Of a stretch of DNA of 28,135 bases, positions 1 to 7,269 are shown in pieces (position 1 is the first letter of the stretch; each line of letters opens with the position of its first letter). Where the stretch lies: positions 1-28,135 of the forward strand of contig CAYQPF010000055.1 in assembly GCA_964419225.1 (NCBI GenBank). The letters run 5' to 3'. The notes beneath the pieces are model-generated. The model was not told the DNA's origin. It was given only the letters and a program-made list of their open reading frames with translations, and searched no databases. This stretch comes from CAYQPF01 sp964419225. Its GTDB lineage: Bacteria; Cloacimonadota; Cloacimonadia; Cloacimonadales; CAYQPF01. A program made the position numbers and the translations under genes.

Positions 1-130
1 ACTGCCCACTTTCTAACCCCTTCATATAGATAAGCCGACAAAAATGACTTTTGACGTCACTGAAGCGAAAATATTTTTAAAAACTTGAAAATAGTTACAA
101 AAATCTTCAATTTTTCCTCTCTTTTGACTT

Positions 131-363
131 GTCCAACCAGTCCGACCTCGTCCGTTTCCCCACTGCCCCCTGCCTACTGCACACTGCATACTTCCCATTG
201 TCCGTGTTCGTCAGTGATAGTCTGTGTTAGTCCGTGCTCCCCTTGTCCAGTGTCCAGTCCTCAATCCTTAAATCTCAATCCTTTTCTACTGACCCCCGAC
301 ACCTGGCACCTGACACCTTTTTCCAACGTCCATTTAGTCCATCAAGTCCATAGAGTCCATTTC
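131..363. repeat. Concatemer of short tandem arrays (9-, 7- and 10-nt units)
   Basis: Non-coding block upstream of the first gene, made of adjoining short tandem arrays. Units of 9-10 nt start at 131, 140 and 150 (GTCCAACCA type). Units of 7 nt run 161-195 (CACTGCC, TACTGCA). Four 10-nt units run 200-239 (GTCCGTGTTC type). Two GTCCAGT units lie at 245-258. Four 7-nt units run 294-321 (ACCTGAC type). Four 9-nt units run 328-363 (GTCCATTTA, GTCCATCAA, GTCCATAGA, GTCCATTTC). An open frame runs through the block but its product is only translated repeat. Bases 1-130 show nothing recognisable. Confidence 0.85.
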
Positions 364-455
364 TCTAAAAATGTCCCTTTATCCCAAATATTATTTGACA
401 ATATTTATCATTGTTCTCATTTCTTGTATCCGATACTTATTATTAAAAGGAGAAT

Positions 456-1562
456 ATGATGAATAAAACTAATTTTTTCAACACAATGTTATTGGCTCTT
501 ATTTTGATGTGTATTTCCAGTTGTACAAAAAAGACAACGGAACCCGTTGTAGCTTTATCTAATGTTGCAGTTCCCATGATAACCTTAGCAGCAGGTACAT
601 ATTATGAAACTCAAAGTACTACTATCACATGTTCAACAGAAGGTGCAACTATCCGTTATTCAACAAACGGAAGTGAACCTACTGATACATCTACCATTTA
701 TTCAGAATCCATTACTATTTCTGTATCCATGACTATAAAAGCAAAGGCCTTTAAAACAGGTATGAATCCCAGTTCTATGGTTTCCCAAACATATACAATA
801 GCCCCTGTCCAATATGATGAAATGGTCTTAGTCCAGGGAGGTACTTTTAACAATGGTACTTCCAATGTAACCTTGTCTTCTTTCTATATGGGAAAATACG
901 AAATTACTCAACTGATCTATCAACAAATCATGGAGGAAAATCCCTCTAATTTTACAGGTCAGATTTACAGACCCGTAGAAAATTCTTCGTGGTTTAATGC
1001 CATTGATTACTGCAACAAAAAAAGTATCAAAGAGAATTTGACTCCATGCTATACATATTACAACTACGGAACAAACCCGACAAACTGGCCTTCAGGATGG
1101 GATTCTGCTGACTCAAACCACATTAATGTGTCTTGTAACTGGTCTGCAAACGGGTACCGTTTACCTACTGAAGCTGAATGGCAATTTGTTGCTCTGGGAG
1201 GAATACAAACTCATGGATACCTATACAGCGGATCAAATTCCATATCCGTTGTTGGTTGGTGGGATGAAAATGGTAGTGGTGGTACTCATAGAGTAGGTCT
1301 GAAACAAGCCAATGAATTAGGTTTGTTTGACATGACTGGTAATGTCTATGAGTGGTGTTGGGATATGAATGGAGCTTATGCTTCAGGTGATCAGACAAAC
1401 CCACATGGTAATAATAGTGGAGCTGAGCGTGCATGGAGAGGTGGAGGCTGGATTTGTCCTGCAGAATATTGTACAGTAACATTAAGAGATTTTACTTCTC
1501 CTACCAGTGCATTCTCTTTTCTTGGCTTTAGAATATGCAGAAATGCACAAGAATATAAATAA
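456..1562 (+). CDS. FGE-sulfatase (SUMF1-type) domain lipoprotein with chitobiase-C-like domain
   Basis: Predicted lipoprotein of the formylglycine-generating-enzyme/SUMF1 fold. The signal sequence ends in a lipobox ISSC with Cys23. Residues about 40-116 resemble the chitobiase/beta-hexosaminidase C-terminal domain (pattern ATIRYSTNGSEPT), a beta-sandwich common in secreted proteins. Residues about 122-364 are the FGE domain: MVLVQGGTF, YRLPTEAEW, GNVYEWCWD, RGGGW and LGFRICR. Cys334 and Cys339 have the C-x4-C spacing of the catalytic pair of true FGEs, which many bacterial relatives lack. An AGGAG at 448-452 sits 3 nt before the first ATG and 6 nt before the second (459), so 459 may be the real start. 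It leads a run of small exported proteins on the same strand. The substrate is unknown, and a purely structural or binding role is possible. Confidence 0.88.
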   Translation: MMNKTNFFNTMLLALILMCISSCTKKTTEPVVALSNVAVPMITLAAGTYYETQSTTITCSTEGATIRYSTNGSEPTDTSTIYSESITISVSMTIKAKAFKTGMNPSSMVSQTYTIAPVQYDEMVLVQGGTFNNGTSNVTLSSFYMGKYEITQLIYQQIMEENPSNFTGQIYRPVENSSWFNAIDYCNKKSIKENLTPCYTYYNYGTNPTNWPSGWDSADSNHINVSCNWSANGYRLPTEAEWQFVALGGIQTHGYLYSGSNSISVVGWWDENGSGGTHRVGLKQANELGLFDMTGNVYEWCWDMNGAYASGDQTNPHGNNSGAERAWRGGGWICPAEYCTVTLRDFTSPTSAFSFLGFRICRNAQEYK

Positions 1563-1593
1563 AGATGAAAATAATATATCAATAGGAGGTCTC

Positions 1594-1992
1594 ATGAATT
1601 TTAAATTTAAAACAATTTATTTACTACTTATCCTTCTTCTGTCATTAACATGACTAAATCTCTACTCTCAGGCCAGAGAGTATGACAGAGATGAACCTGA
1701 GGAAGTCGATTACGATGCTCAACGCACATCTACTGCTTTCTATTTAGGGTTAAGACAAATCAACTGTTCCGTTTATGAACCGGATTACCCTTTTGTGAAT
1801 GCTGATGCTTCCAAAAGAGAAATTGCTGAAAAAATAAAAAAGAAACTCACAGTCTATAAAAGCACACAAATACCTATGCTTTATCCCTTTAAAAGCATGG
1901 CACTTTTGCAATCTCAAACAGGATCTGTCAAAGGTCAAATGGGATTAGTCAAATACTCAAATCTGGAATTAAGGGATTTCGGGAGGAAATAA
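1594..1992 (+). pseudogene. Small secreted protein ORF interrupted by an in-frame TGA
   Basis: An ATG at 1594 follows a good AGGAGG (1584-1589) and opens a frame that begins as a signal peptide (MNFKFKTIYLLLILLLSLT). It meets TGA at 1651-1653, then stays open in the same frame to TAA at 1990-1992. The full product would be about 132 residues. The part after the stop is charged and soluble, with KSTQIPMLYPFKSMALLQ and LELRDFGRK near the end. The terminal TAA overlaps the ATG of the next gene by one base, as expected for a translationally coupled operon member. A GTG at 1795 could start a 65-aa fragment, but no Shine-Dalgarno sequence supports it. I do not recognise the family. A recent nonsense mutation (TGG to TGA) or a sequencing error is the simplest reading. 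Confidence 0.6.
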
Positions 1993-2948
1993 TGAAAACA
2001 AGGATCACAATTTTTCTGTTGTTACAAATTCTTATAGTTATATTACTTTCCGGATGTAAAGAAGAGTCCAGTACCAATCCTTGGGATAAATACGAACCTG
2101 CAGTTTATATCCAAAATGTGGATGGAACTAACAGAGTTAAACTTCTGGATGGAAAATGGGATCACTTAATGATGACTCCTGATGAAACCAAACTAATTCT
2201 CTCTAATGGTAGTTCCAGAATTTATGTTTACGATATTACAACAAGTACATTAGAGACTGTACATGAATCTGAAGGAGAGCTTTCCTCCCCAACTTTGTCC
2301 AAAAATGGGAAAAAACTTACTTTCAATGCCTTGTCATCCGAATCGAATACTTTGGATATTTATGTCTATGATCTCGAAACTAAAATTAAAACGAATTTAA
2401 CCAATACTCCTCGTGCAAATGAGTATTATCCACTGTTTTCCAATGATTGTACTCGTATTGCCTATGGCTATCGTGGTATCCAGCCTGATTCTATGCCTCA
2501 TAAACTAATGATCATGAATACTGACGGAAGTAATAAAACTGCATTGTACGAAGCTAATAGTAATTTGAATAACTATGTTTTTACATATACATTTTCGCTT
2601 AATGATTCCAAGCTTTACTATTATTCATCTGTTTTCAGAACTTATAATTTAGTGCCTACTAAACATGATTGCACAGTTGATTCTTTGGTAACTAAATTTG
2701 TAGTATATACTTCACCAAATATGGTTGTGTATAGTATTATCGAAAATAAATCAATAAACTACGGACCAGGTTATAAACCTATCATATCTCTCGATGGTAA
2801 ATACCTTTTGTATAATGATGATGCAGAAATTTATAATAAAGTTAGATTAATAGACTTAGAAACAAATACTAGGACAGTAGTAGTTTCAGGTACGAATGCT
2901 AACTATACTTCTGATGGCCATAAAATAATTTACGTAGGAATAAAATAG
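1992..2948 (+). CDS. TolB/PD40-like beta-propeller lipoprotein
   Basis: Predicted lipoprotein of 318 aa. An N-terminal hydrophobic stretch ends in lipobox LSGC with Cys22, followed by a Ser/Thr-rich linker. The mature part carries WD40-like PD40 repeats of the TolB/DPP-IV N-terminal kind, seen as recurring YIQNVDGTNRVKLL, IYVYDITTSTLETV, DIYVYDLETKIKTNLT and LMIMNTDGSNKTALY, each followed by a blade with a P-x-x-S-x-D/N-G/D turn. Such propellers usually bind proteins or ligands in the periplasm or at the surface; no catalytic residues are visible. A GGAGG at 1982-1986 precedes the ATG, which overlaps the upstream TAA by one base, so the gene is probably translated together with the interrupted ORF before it. 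Its specific role is unknown. Confidence 0.85.
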   Translation: MKTRITIFLLLQILIVILLSGCKEESSTNPWDKYEPAVYIQNVDGTNRVKLLDGKWDHLMMTPDETKLILSNGSSRIYVYDITTSTLETVHESEGELSSPTLSKNGKKLTFNALSSESNTLDIYVYDLETKIKTNLTNTPRANEYYPLFSNDCTRIAYGYRGIQPDSMPHKLMIMNTDGSNKTALYEANSNLNNYVFTYTFSLNDSKLYYYSSVFRTYNLVPTKHDCTVDSLVTKFVVYTSPNMVVYSIIENKSINYGPGYKPIISLDGKYLLYNDDAEIYNKVRLIDLETNTRTVVVSGTNANYTSDGHKIIYVGIK

Positions 2949-2957
2949 GAGAATGTA

Positions 2958-3252
2958 GTGAAAAAGTATTTAGTAATTTGTTTAATCTTTACAATATCAA
3001 ATGCATTGAACTGTATAAACGAGGGTATTCTGTCCAAAATTGACAGCACAAACGTGCTAACTCGTTGGCAAAGTGCTGGATATGGGGCTGGAGTAAATTT
3101 ACATATTATTCCTATCGCAGATAGTATTGTTAATGTTACAATACAATCTGAAAATATCAGATGTGTCATCTGATACAATGATGGTCACAATGCAAGAAAA
3201 TGATTATCTTTCAGCTCAAAACAATATTGAATATTTGAGAAAGGCAATATAA
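2958..3252 (+). pseudogene. Small exported protein, apparently frameshifted
   Basis: A GTG at 2958 with AGGAG six bases upstream (2947-2951) opens a frame starting with a signal-like MKKYLVICLIFTISNA. That frame closes at TGA 3171-3173 after 71 residues. From about 3151 the next frame continues sensibly (KISDVSSDTMMVTMQ then NNIEYLRKAI) to TAA at 3250-3252. Joining the two near the AAAA run around 3151 gives one protein of about 97 residues. The family is not recognised. It sits 9 nt behind the propeller lipoprotein and is likely its last operon partner. It could also be a genuine 71-aa protein whose downstream open frame is chance. Confidence 0.45.
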
Positions 3253-3334
3253 AGAGCAAGCTGTCCGGTCCTAAAATAGTGGACTCAGTTTTTGATAGTT
3301 TTACCTGACACATCTGCCTTTTACATATCTCTCC

Positions 3335-3386
3335 AATCTGTGCCCATCCGCCCAATCAGCGTCATCTGCGTTCTATTAAACGTTCC
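3335..3386 (+). repeat. ATCCGCGTTC-type array, copy 1
   Basis: About four loosely repeated 9-11-nt units (AATCTGTGCC, CATCCGCCC, AATCAGCGTC, ATCTGCGTTC) followed by the tail TATTAAACGTTCC. The same order of units and the same tail recur at 3419, 3689 and 19276. Confidence 0.75.
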
Positions 3387-3418
3387 TTAATCCTTTTCCC
3401 CTGACCCCTTTCTCTTCC

Positions 3419-3469
3419 GATCTGCGATCATCAGCCTAATCTGCGTCATCCGCGTTCTATTACACGTCC
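3419..3469 (+). repeat. ATCCGCGTTC-type array, copy 2
   Basis: Same architecture as the copy at 3335: GATCTGCG, ATCAGCCT, AATCTGCGTC, ATCCGCGTTC and the tail TATTACACGTCC. It lies in the gene-free stretch 3253-3751. Confidence 0.75.
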
Positions 3470-3480
3470 TTGGTACTTTA

Positions 3481-3550
3481 ATTGGGCAAGCTGCCCAATC
3501 TCCCGGAAAAGCATTTGGATTCAGCACGTCCTTCCCTTCTCAAGGGAAGG
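3481..3550. repeat. Two short perfect palindromes
   Basis: ATTGGGCA-AGC-TGCCCAAT (3481-3499) and CCTTCCCTT-CTC-AAGGGAAGG (3530-3550) are perfect inverted repeats with 3-nt loops in non-coding DNA. Neither is followed by a T run on the plus strand, so they look like REP-type hairpins more than terminators. Confidence 0.7.
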
Positions 3551-3616
3551 AGAAGAGGATGAGTTAAATCTCTCACTGACCCCTTATGTCTGCTGACTGG
3601 TAACTAATCTTTCCCT

Positions 3617-3670
3617 GTCCCTCTCGTCCATAAAGTCCATATAGTCCATATAGTCCATATTGTCCATTTC
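3617..3670 (+). repeat. GTCCATATA 9-nt tandem array
   Basis: One divergent unit (GTCCCTCTC, 3617-3625) followed by five 9-nt units starting at 3626, 3635, 3644, 3653 and 3662 (GTCCATAAA, GTCCATATA twice, GTCCATATT, GTCCATTTC). Related arrays lie at 328 and 20312. Confidence 0.85.
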
Positions 3671-3688
3671 CATTAAGAGCTCCCTCAC

Positions 3689-3739
3689 TATCCGTGCCTA
3701 TCTGCCAGATCAGCGTCATCCGCGTTCTATTAAGCGTCC
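3689..3739 (+). repeat. ATCCGCGTTC-type array, copy 3
   Basis: Units TATCCGTGCC, TATCTGCCA, GATCAGCGTC, ATCCGCGTTC, then the tail TATTAAGCGTCC. It ends about 12 bases from the stop of the deaminase-like remnant at 3752. Confidence 0.75.
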
Positions 3740-3751
3740 CTTTACTTAGTC

Positions 3752-3979
3752 CTATTTCCTCAATCCTACTTTCCTAAAGCTCTGCTGTATCCCCATTTCC
3801 CGGATGCTATCCAGCCACTTATATATCGCTGCCGGATTGTACAACTTATCTCCATTCTCATCTTCTGCAAATTCCAAGGCACTGGCTAATAGAGCATATT
3901 CATTCTCCAAAGAAGTGTTGAATACTCCCTTATCGTCTGTGTTAATCGAGACAAACAACTGTGGACAACTATGTTTCAT
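3752..3979 (-). pseudogene. Remnant: C-terminal fragment of an adenosine-deaminase-like protein
   Basis: A 75-residue frame whose sequence looks like the C-terminal end of an adenosine/AMP-deaminase-superfamily enzyme. LFVSINTDDKGVF matches the family's catalytic S-x-N-T-D-D-P-x-x-F segment (Pro replaced by Lys here), and TSLENEYALLASAL follows as in those enzymes, then YNPAAIYKWLDSIREMG. A complete enzyme of this family needs at least 300 residues; here the frame is closed by TAG about 25 bases upstream of the ATG and no barrel sequence precedes it. The segment reminds me of the long deaminases of defence systems such as RADAR RdrB, but that is recollection, not proof. It is read as a decayed gene end beside a nuclease gene on the same strand. 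Bases 4008-4231 show nothing else. Confidence 0.55.
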
Positions 3980-4231
3980 GATAACTGAACTTGTCGAGCT
4001 ACACTAACATACTTGTATTCTTGTTTAATGGTTGCATTTTGACTCTTGCTGTTAATATTTGTTTTCATTGTCTGCCTACCTATACTTCAATTTTTACATT
4101 TGTTAGTATAGTCGTTTTCAAACTAATTAGATAGGGACTATTTGAAACACCACAACTAATTGTATGATTGTTTCCCTTCCTTCAATTTAGAAATGGTAAC
4201 ATTACTGGCAAATTCTATGTTTCTATCAAAA

Positions 4232-6367
4232 TCATTCTTTGACAATTTTTCTAAGTGTTGCAGTATATTTCTTTAATTGTTCATTTGCTTCATCAGTATT
4301 CATGTAATAATGATTAAATTCCATATAAGTTTTACCCAATTCGTATTTCTTCTTTTCTTCTGACAGAGAATTAAAAAGTACTTGGAATAATTCATTTTGC
4401 TTACTAAAGTAATTCAAAATATCTTCATCAGCTAATTTTGTATCAATCCAAATAGAAAATTCTCCATCTACTGTCTCAATAATGCCAGTTTGCAAAACAT
4501 TTTCAATTTCGTGTATATTACGTATTGGGTATTTAAAGCTATTGCCATTGAATAATCTTGTACTTAAAACTATTACAGAAACCACATTACTAATTTCTTC
4601 TAAACTAATTTCATATTTAGATTCAAGTATTCTTTTCAAGTTACCATTCAAGAACTCTTGGTTTAAAAGATCCAATTGTTTCTCAGCTTTTTTTATATAA
4701 TCATAAGTTGTTCTAAGGTCATAAACACTTGTAGGATTTAAAGATTGTTTACATTCAAAAAGAAATAATGAATTTCCTTTAACAAGAAATAAATCAATTT
4801 CTGCATTTGAAATAACAGTTTGTTGATAATTCGTAAAACCTGCATTCTTAAATGCAAATCCAAGTTTTTCAACAAGTTTGTCTTTTGTTCCATCAGAAAA
4901 AAAATTCTTATTGTTATGTTTATATTCAGATGCAAATAAATTCCTAATTGAGTTAGATTCATTTAGAACAAACAAAGGAATCATAAAAAAGTCATGATCA
5001 AAAAGAATTGGCTGGTACTGTAAATCAAAAAATTCATGTTTGATAGGATTCCAAGAAGTTACTTCCAAATATGAGTCAAAATTATCTCTACTTGTCAATT
5101 TCTCAAAAATTTCATACAATTGATTTTTAGATATGACTGGAGTCATTGACATTAAAATTGCATTCAGATCTTTCAGCTCAAGTAGTTTGTTTTTAAAAAG
5201 AAGACTTAGCAAATAGAATACTCTTTTAATTTTCATGAATTCTAAAAGAGTTAAATTATTTTTTATCTTAAAATTTGAAAGTGTATCAAAATCCAGCAAC
5301 TGCTCCTTAAAAACATGTGATAAGTAAATTAATTCCTCCTGAAAAAGTTTGTCTTCTTTAAAAAGAATAAGAAAAGCTTCAAGTGCAGGCTCGGCAATTT
5401 CGAGACGATATCGCCTAAAAATTCCTAAACCAACTTGATTACATACCAGCAGATCTCCATTTTGATTGGCATAATTTATTAAATCATCTATAGTTGCTGC
5501 ATTAAAAATTATATTTCTCCTATCATTAATCATTTGAATTTCATTTCGAATGAAACCCATTCTAATAGATTTATCTAAATCTATGTTTGGTGGAATAAGC
5601 TTCAAGTATGCTTCATATTTAATACAAACATAACTAAAATGATCCACATATATTTCAACTTCTTTCAAATCTAACATTTGGCATACATTAATTAATAGTT
5701 TATCAATTTCCTTTTCTTTTATGTACTCATATGATACCATTGGATTAGCAATATCCTGAAGAAACTTATTTCCTCGCTTATAAATTAACGTAATTATATA
5801 AGATATCGCAGAACTTAGTTCCTCTTTACTTCTTAATTGCAATATTGGAAAATCAAGATAAATATTGGAATTACTACTTTGCATAAAAAGATAATCAATA
5901 AATGATAATAGAGTTTTATATAAGGAAGCTCCTTTATATTTTTGTTTAAATCGAATCAACTCGGAATTAATATTTTTTACTATTAGATTATAGTTGTCAT
6001 ATAAACTATTTAAATTGTTTATTGACTTTAAATAATTTATTGTACTGTCGTCAATCTTAAAAATTTTACAATAATTTAATAAGTCTGTGGTCATATCTTT
6101 TAAAATACACTTTTTAGTAACATATTTTGAGTATCGAAAGATTCCTTTTCTCTTTATTGCAGAAAAAGTAGTTTCTCTGTCGAAATATATCCCAATAATC
6201 ATAGAATTCCTTGCTATTATATAATCTCCTCTTCCAAAGGAATCTTCAATTGTTTTTTGTAAGTCTTTCTTTTCTTGGTTTGTTAAAGGTGAGAAGCTAC
6301 CATTGAGTAAGCTACTCATCAAATCATTTTCGGTAACCTTCTTTAAATTTATGTTACTAAATTCCAT
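4232..6367 (-). CDS. Large protein with C-terminal PD-(D/E)XK nuclease-like domain
   Basis: A 711-aa soluble protein; no signal peptide or membrane helix is seen. The first 480 or so residues are AT-rich, Lys/Ile/Leu-rich and probably helical, with no motif I recognise. Residues about 500-560 hold a restriction-endonuclease-like core: an alpha helix KLVEKLGFAFKNAGF, then AEIDLFLV with Asp525, then LFLFECKQS with Glu538 and Lys540, then a helix with Gln (KKAEKQLD). The D-x12-E-x-K pattern is the PD-(D/E)XK active site. A final helical region of about 150 residues follows. It starts directly after the stop of a 35-aa ORF (TAAATG). A defence or DNA-repair nuclease is a reasonable inference, but the target is unknown. 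Its low GC and lack of known partners suggest horizontal transfer. Confidence 0.75.
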   Translation of the reverse strand: MEFSNINLKKVTENDLMSSLLNGSFSPLTNQEKKDLQKTIEDSFGRGDYIIARNSMIIGIYFDRETTFSAIKRKGIFRYSKYVTKKCILKDMTTDLLNYCKIFKIDDSTINYLKSINNLNSLYDNYNLIVKNINSELIRFKQKYKGASLYKTLLSFIDYLFMQSSNSNIYLDFPILQLRSKEELSSAISYIITLIYKRGNKFLQDIANPMVSYEYIKEKEIDKLLINVCQMLDLKEVEIYVDHFSYVCIKYEAYLKLIPPNIDLDKSIRMGFIRNEIQMINDRRNIIFNAATIDDLINYANQNGDLLVCNQVGLGIFRRYRLEIAEPALEAFLILFKEDKLFQEELIYLSHVFKEQLLDFDTLSNFKIKNNLTLLEFMKIKRVFYLLSLLFKNKLLELKDLNAILMSMTPVISKNQLYEIFEKLTSRDNFDSYLEVTSWNPIKHEFFDLQYQPILFDHDFFMIPLFVLNESNSIRNLFASEYKHNNKNFFSDGTKDKLVEKLGFAFKNAGFTNYQQTVISNAEIDLFLVKGNSLFLFECKQSLNPTSVYDLRTTYDYIKKAEKQLDLLNQEFLNGNLKRILESKYEISLEEISNVVSVIVLSTRLFNGNSFKYPIRNIHEIENVLQTGIIETVDGEFSIWIDTKLADEDILNYFSKQNELFQVLFNSLSEEKKKYELGKTYMEFNHYYMNTDEANEQLKKYTATLRKIVKE

Positions 6368-6475
6368 TTATGAAACATTACTCATGATTGATTCATCAAA
6401 TTTACTCGTATCTTCTACCTTTATACTGTATTCTTCACCCTTAGTGAGAACAAGTTTAAACTTGCTACTAGCCAT
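6368..6475 (-). CDS. 35-aa small protein upstream of the nuclease-like gene
   Basis: A short ORF (MASSKFKLVLTKGEEYSIKV and 15 further residues) with a near-perfect GGAGGAG (6479-6485) before its ATG. Its TAA is followed at once by the ATG of the 711-aa gene, which has no clear ribosome site of its own, so translation of the two is probably coupled. A promoter-like pair lies 32 nt upstream. The product is charged, lacks a membrane segment and is not recognised. It could be a partner or inhibitor of the nuclease-like protein, or a leader peptide that only controls its translation. Confidence 0.6.
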   Translation of the reverse strand: MASSKFKLVLTKGEEYSIKVEDTSKFDESIMSNVS

Positions 6476-6507
6476 TATCTCCTCCGAAGTGATTATTATT
6501 CTGAAAC

Positions 6508-6537
6508 AATCTATGCTACTATGAAAAATTTTGTCAA
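6508..6537 (-). promoter_or_regulatory. Putative promoter of the small ORF-nuclease unit
   Basis: On the minus strand a perfect -35 TTGACA (6532-6537) is followed after 18 nt by TAGATT (6508-6513, 4 of 6 matches to TATAAT). It lies 32 nt before the small ORF's ATG, leaving room for a leader with the GGAGGAG. Confidence 0.45.
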
Positions 6538-6646
6538 TATTTTATTCTAACCCATAAATTATCGTTGTCCAATTAAAGCAATCGAAATGAACTAATGATA
6601 TGTCAAGGATGGTTTAACTGATAAAATCTAAAGAATGAGTCTGCTA

Positions 6647-6693
6647 CAACACACCTCCCGGCTAAAGCCGTACTCCTCTCAAGAGGAGAATTG
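6647..6693 (-). repeat. Dispersed double-hairpin element (CTCCTCT/AGAGGAG), copy 1
   Basis: On the minus strand the element reads CAATTCTCCTCT, then AGAGGAGTACGG, then a GGCTTTAGCC hairpin and GGGAGGTGTGTTG. It holds two small stem-loops (CTCCTCT/AGAGGAG and CGGCTTTAGCCG). Other copies lie at 17130, 20081 and 21499 in the opposite orientation. The rest of the gap 6546-7132 is AT-rich with nothing else recognisable. Confidence 0.8.
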
Positions 6694-7132
6694 ACCTTTC
6701 AGTTATTTATACATATTTATTATCATTTCAACTGTGATTTCGTGCTTGTCATGACATTAATATCTTTTCGGTCCGACATAAATCATTAAATATCTAAATT
6801 GGAAACTACAAATATCTGCTCATGTCAATTCTCCCGTACTTTTTTAGGAAAAACCAATAATTTGTTACTCTTTTCGCTAAAAATATTATTTTCAATAATT
6901 CAATATTACCCTTCATTATATTCATCTCTCATATAAATACGCCTTATGCAACCAACTCTTAAAACCATCCTACTAGCTTCTCTTTAGCTCCTTAATAGAC
7001 CCCTATTCCAAATTCTTGCAAAACTGCTGATAAATTTGACAATAATTTTGTACTTTTTTACTGATAATTTCTTTAATTTTTGATATATTTCTTTGTTTCA
7101 ATTCTAATTATTTGCTATCTATAACTACCAAT

Positions 7133-7195
7133 AATACATGCCGATCTCTTCCCCTGTCCGTGTTAGTCCGTGTAAGTCAATGTAAGTCTGTGTTC
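7133..7195 (+). repeat. 63-nt direct repeat, left copy, ending in a 4 x 10-nt array
   Basis: A preamble (AATACATGCCGATC, CTTCCCCT) is followed by four 10-nt units at 7156-7195: GTCCGTGTTA, GTCCGTGTAA, GTCAATGTAA, GTCTGTGTTC. It aligns without gaps to 8039-8101 (52 of 63 bases by my count) and so brackets the four-helix-bundle gene. Bases 7196-7269 show nothing else. Confidence 0.85.
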
Positions 7196-7269
7196 CCGGA
7201 AGCATCTCTTCCCTTTACTTAATACTTAGTTCTAATTCATCAGTTGCTTTATCGTCTGTGTTCCGATGC

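Noticed and set aside
395..423. TTGACA upstream of the FGE lipoprotein as a promoter
   Set aside because: No acceptable -10 is found at 16-18 nt.
85..459. 124-aa open frame at the window start
   Set aside because: It translates the concatemer of short repeats, has no ribosome site, and its Pro/Ser/His/Cys-rich product is what the repeats would give by chance.
1651..1653. Recoded UGA (tryptophan, glycine or selenocysteine)
   Set aside because: UGA serves as a normal stop elsewhere in the window (for example after the HATPase gene, 13689-13691), no SECIS-like hairpin is evident after it, and the position inside a signal peptide does not suit selenocysteine.
131..3739. Possible CRISPR array in the repeat-rich gaps
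   Set aside because: Units are 7-11 nt with no spacers of constant length, and no cas gene is present.
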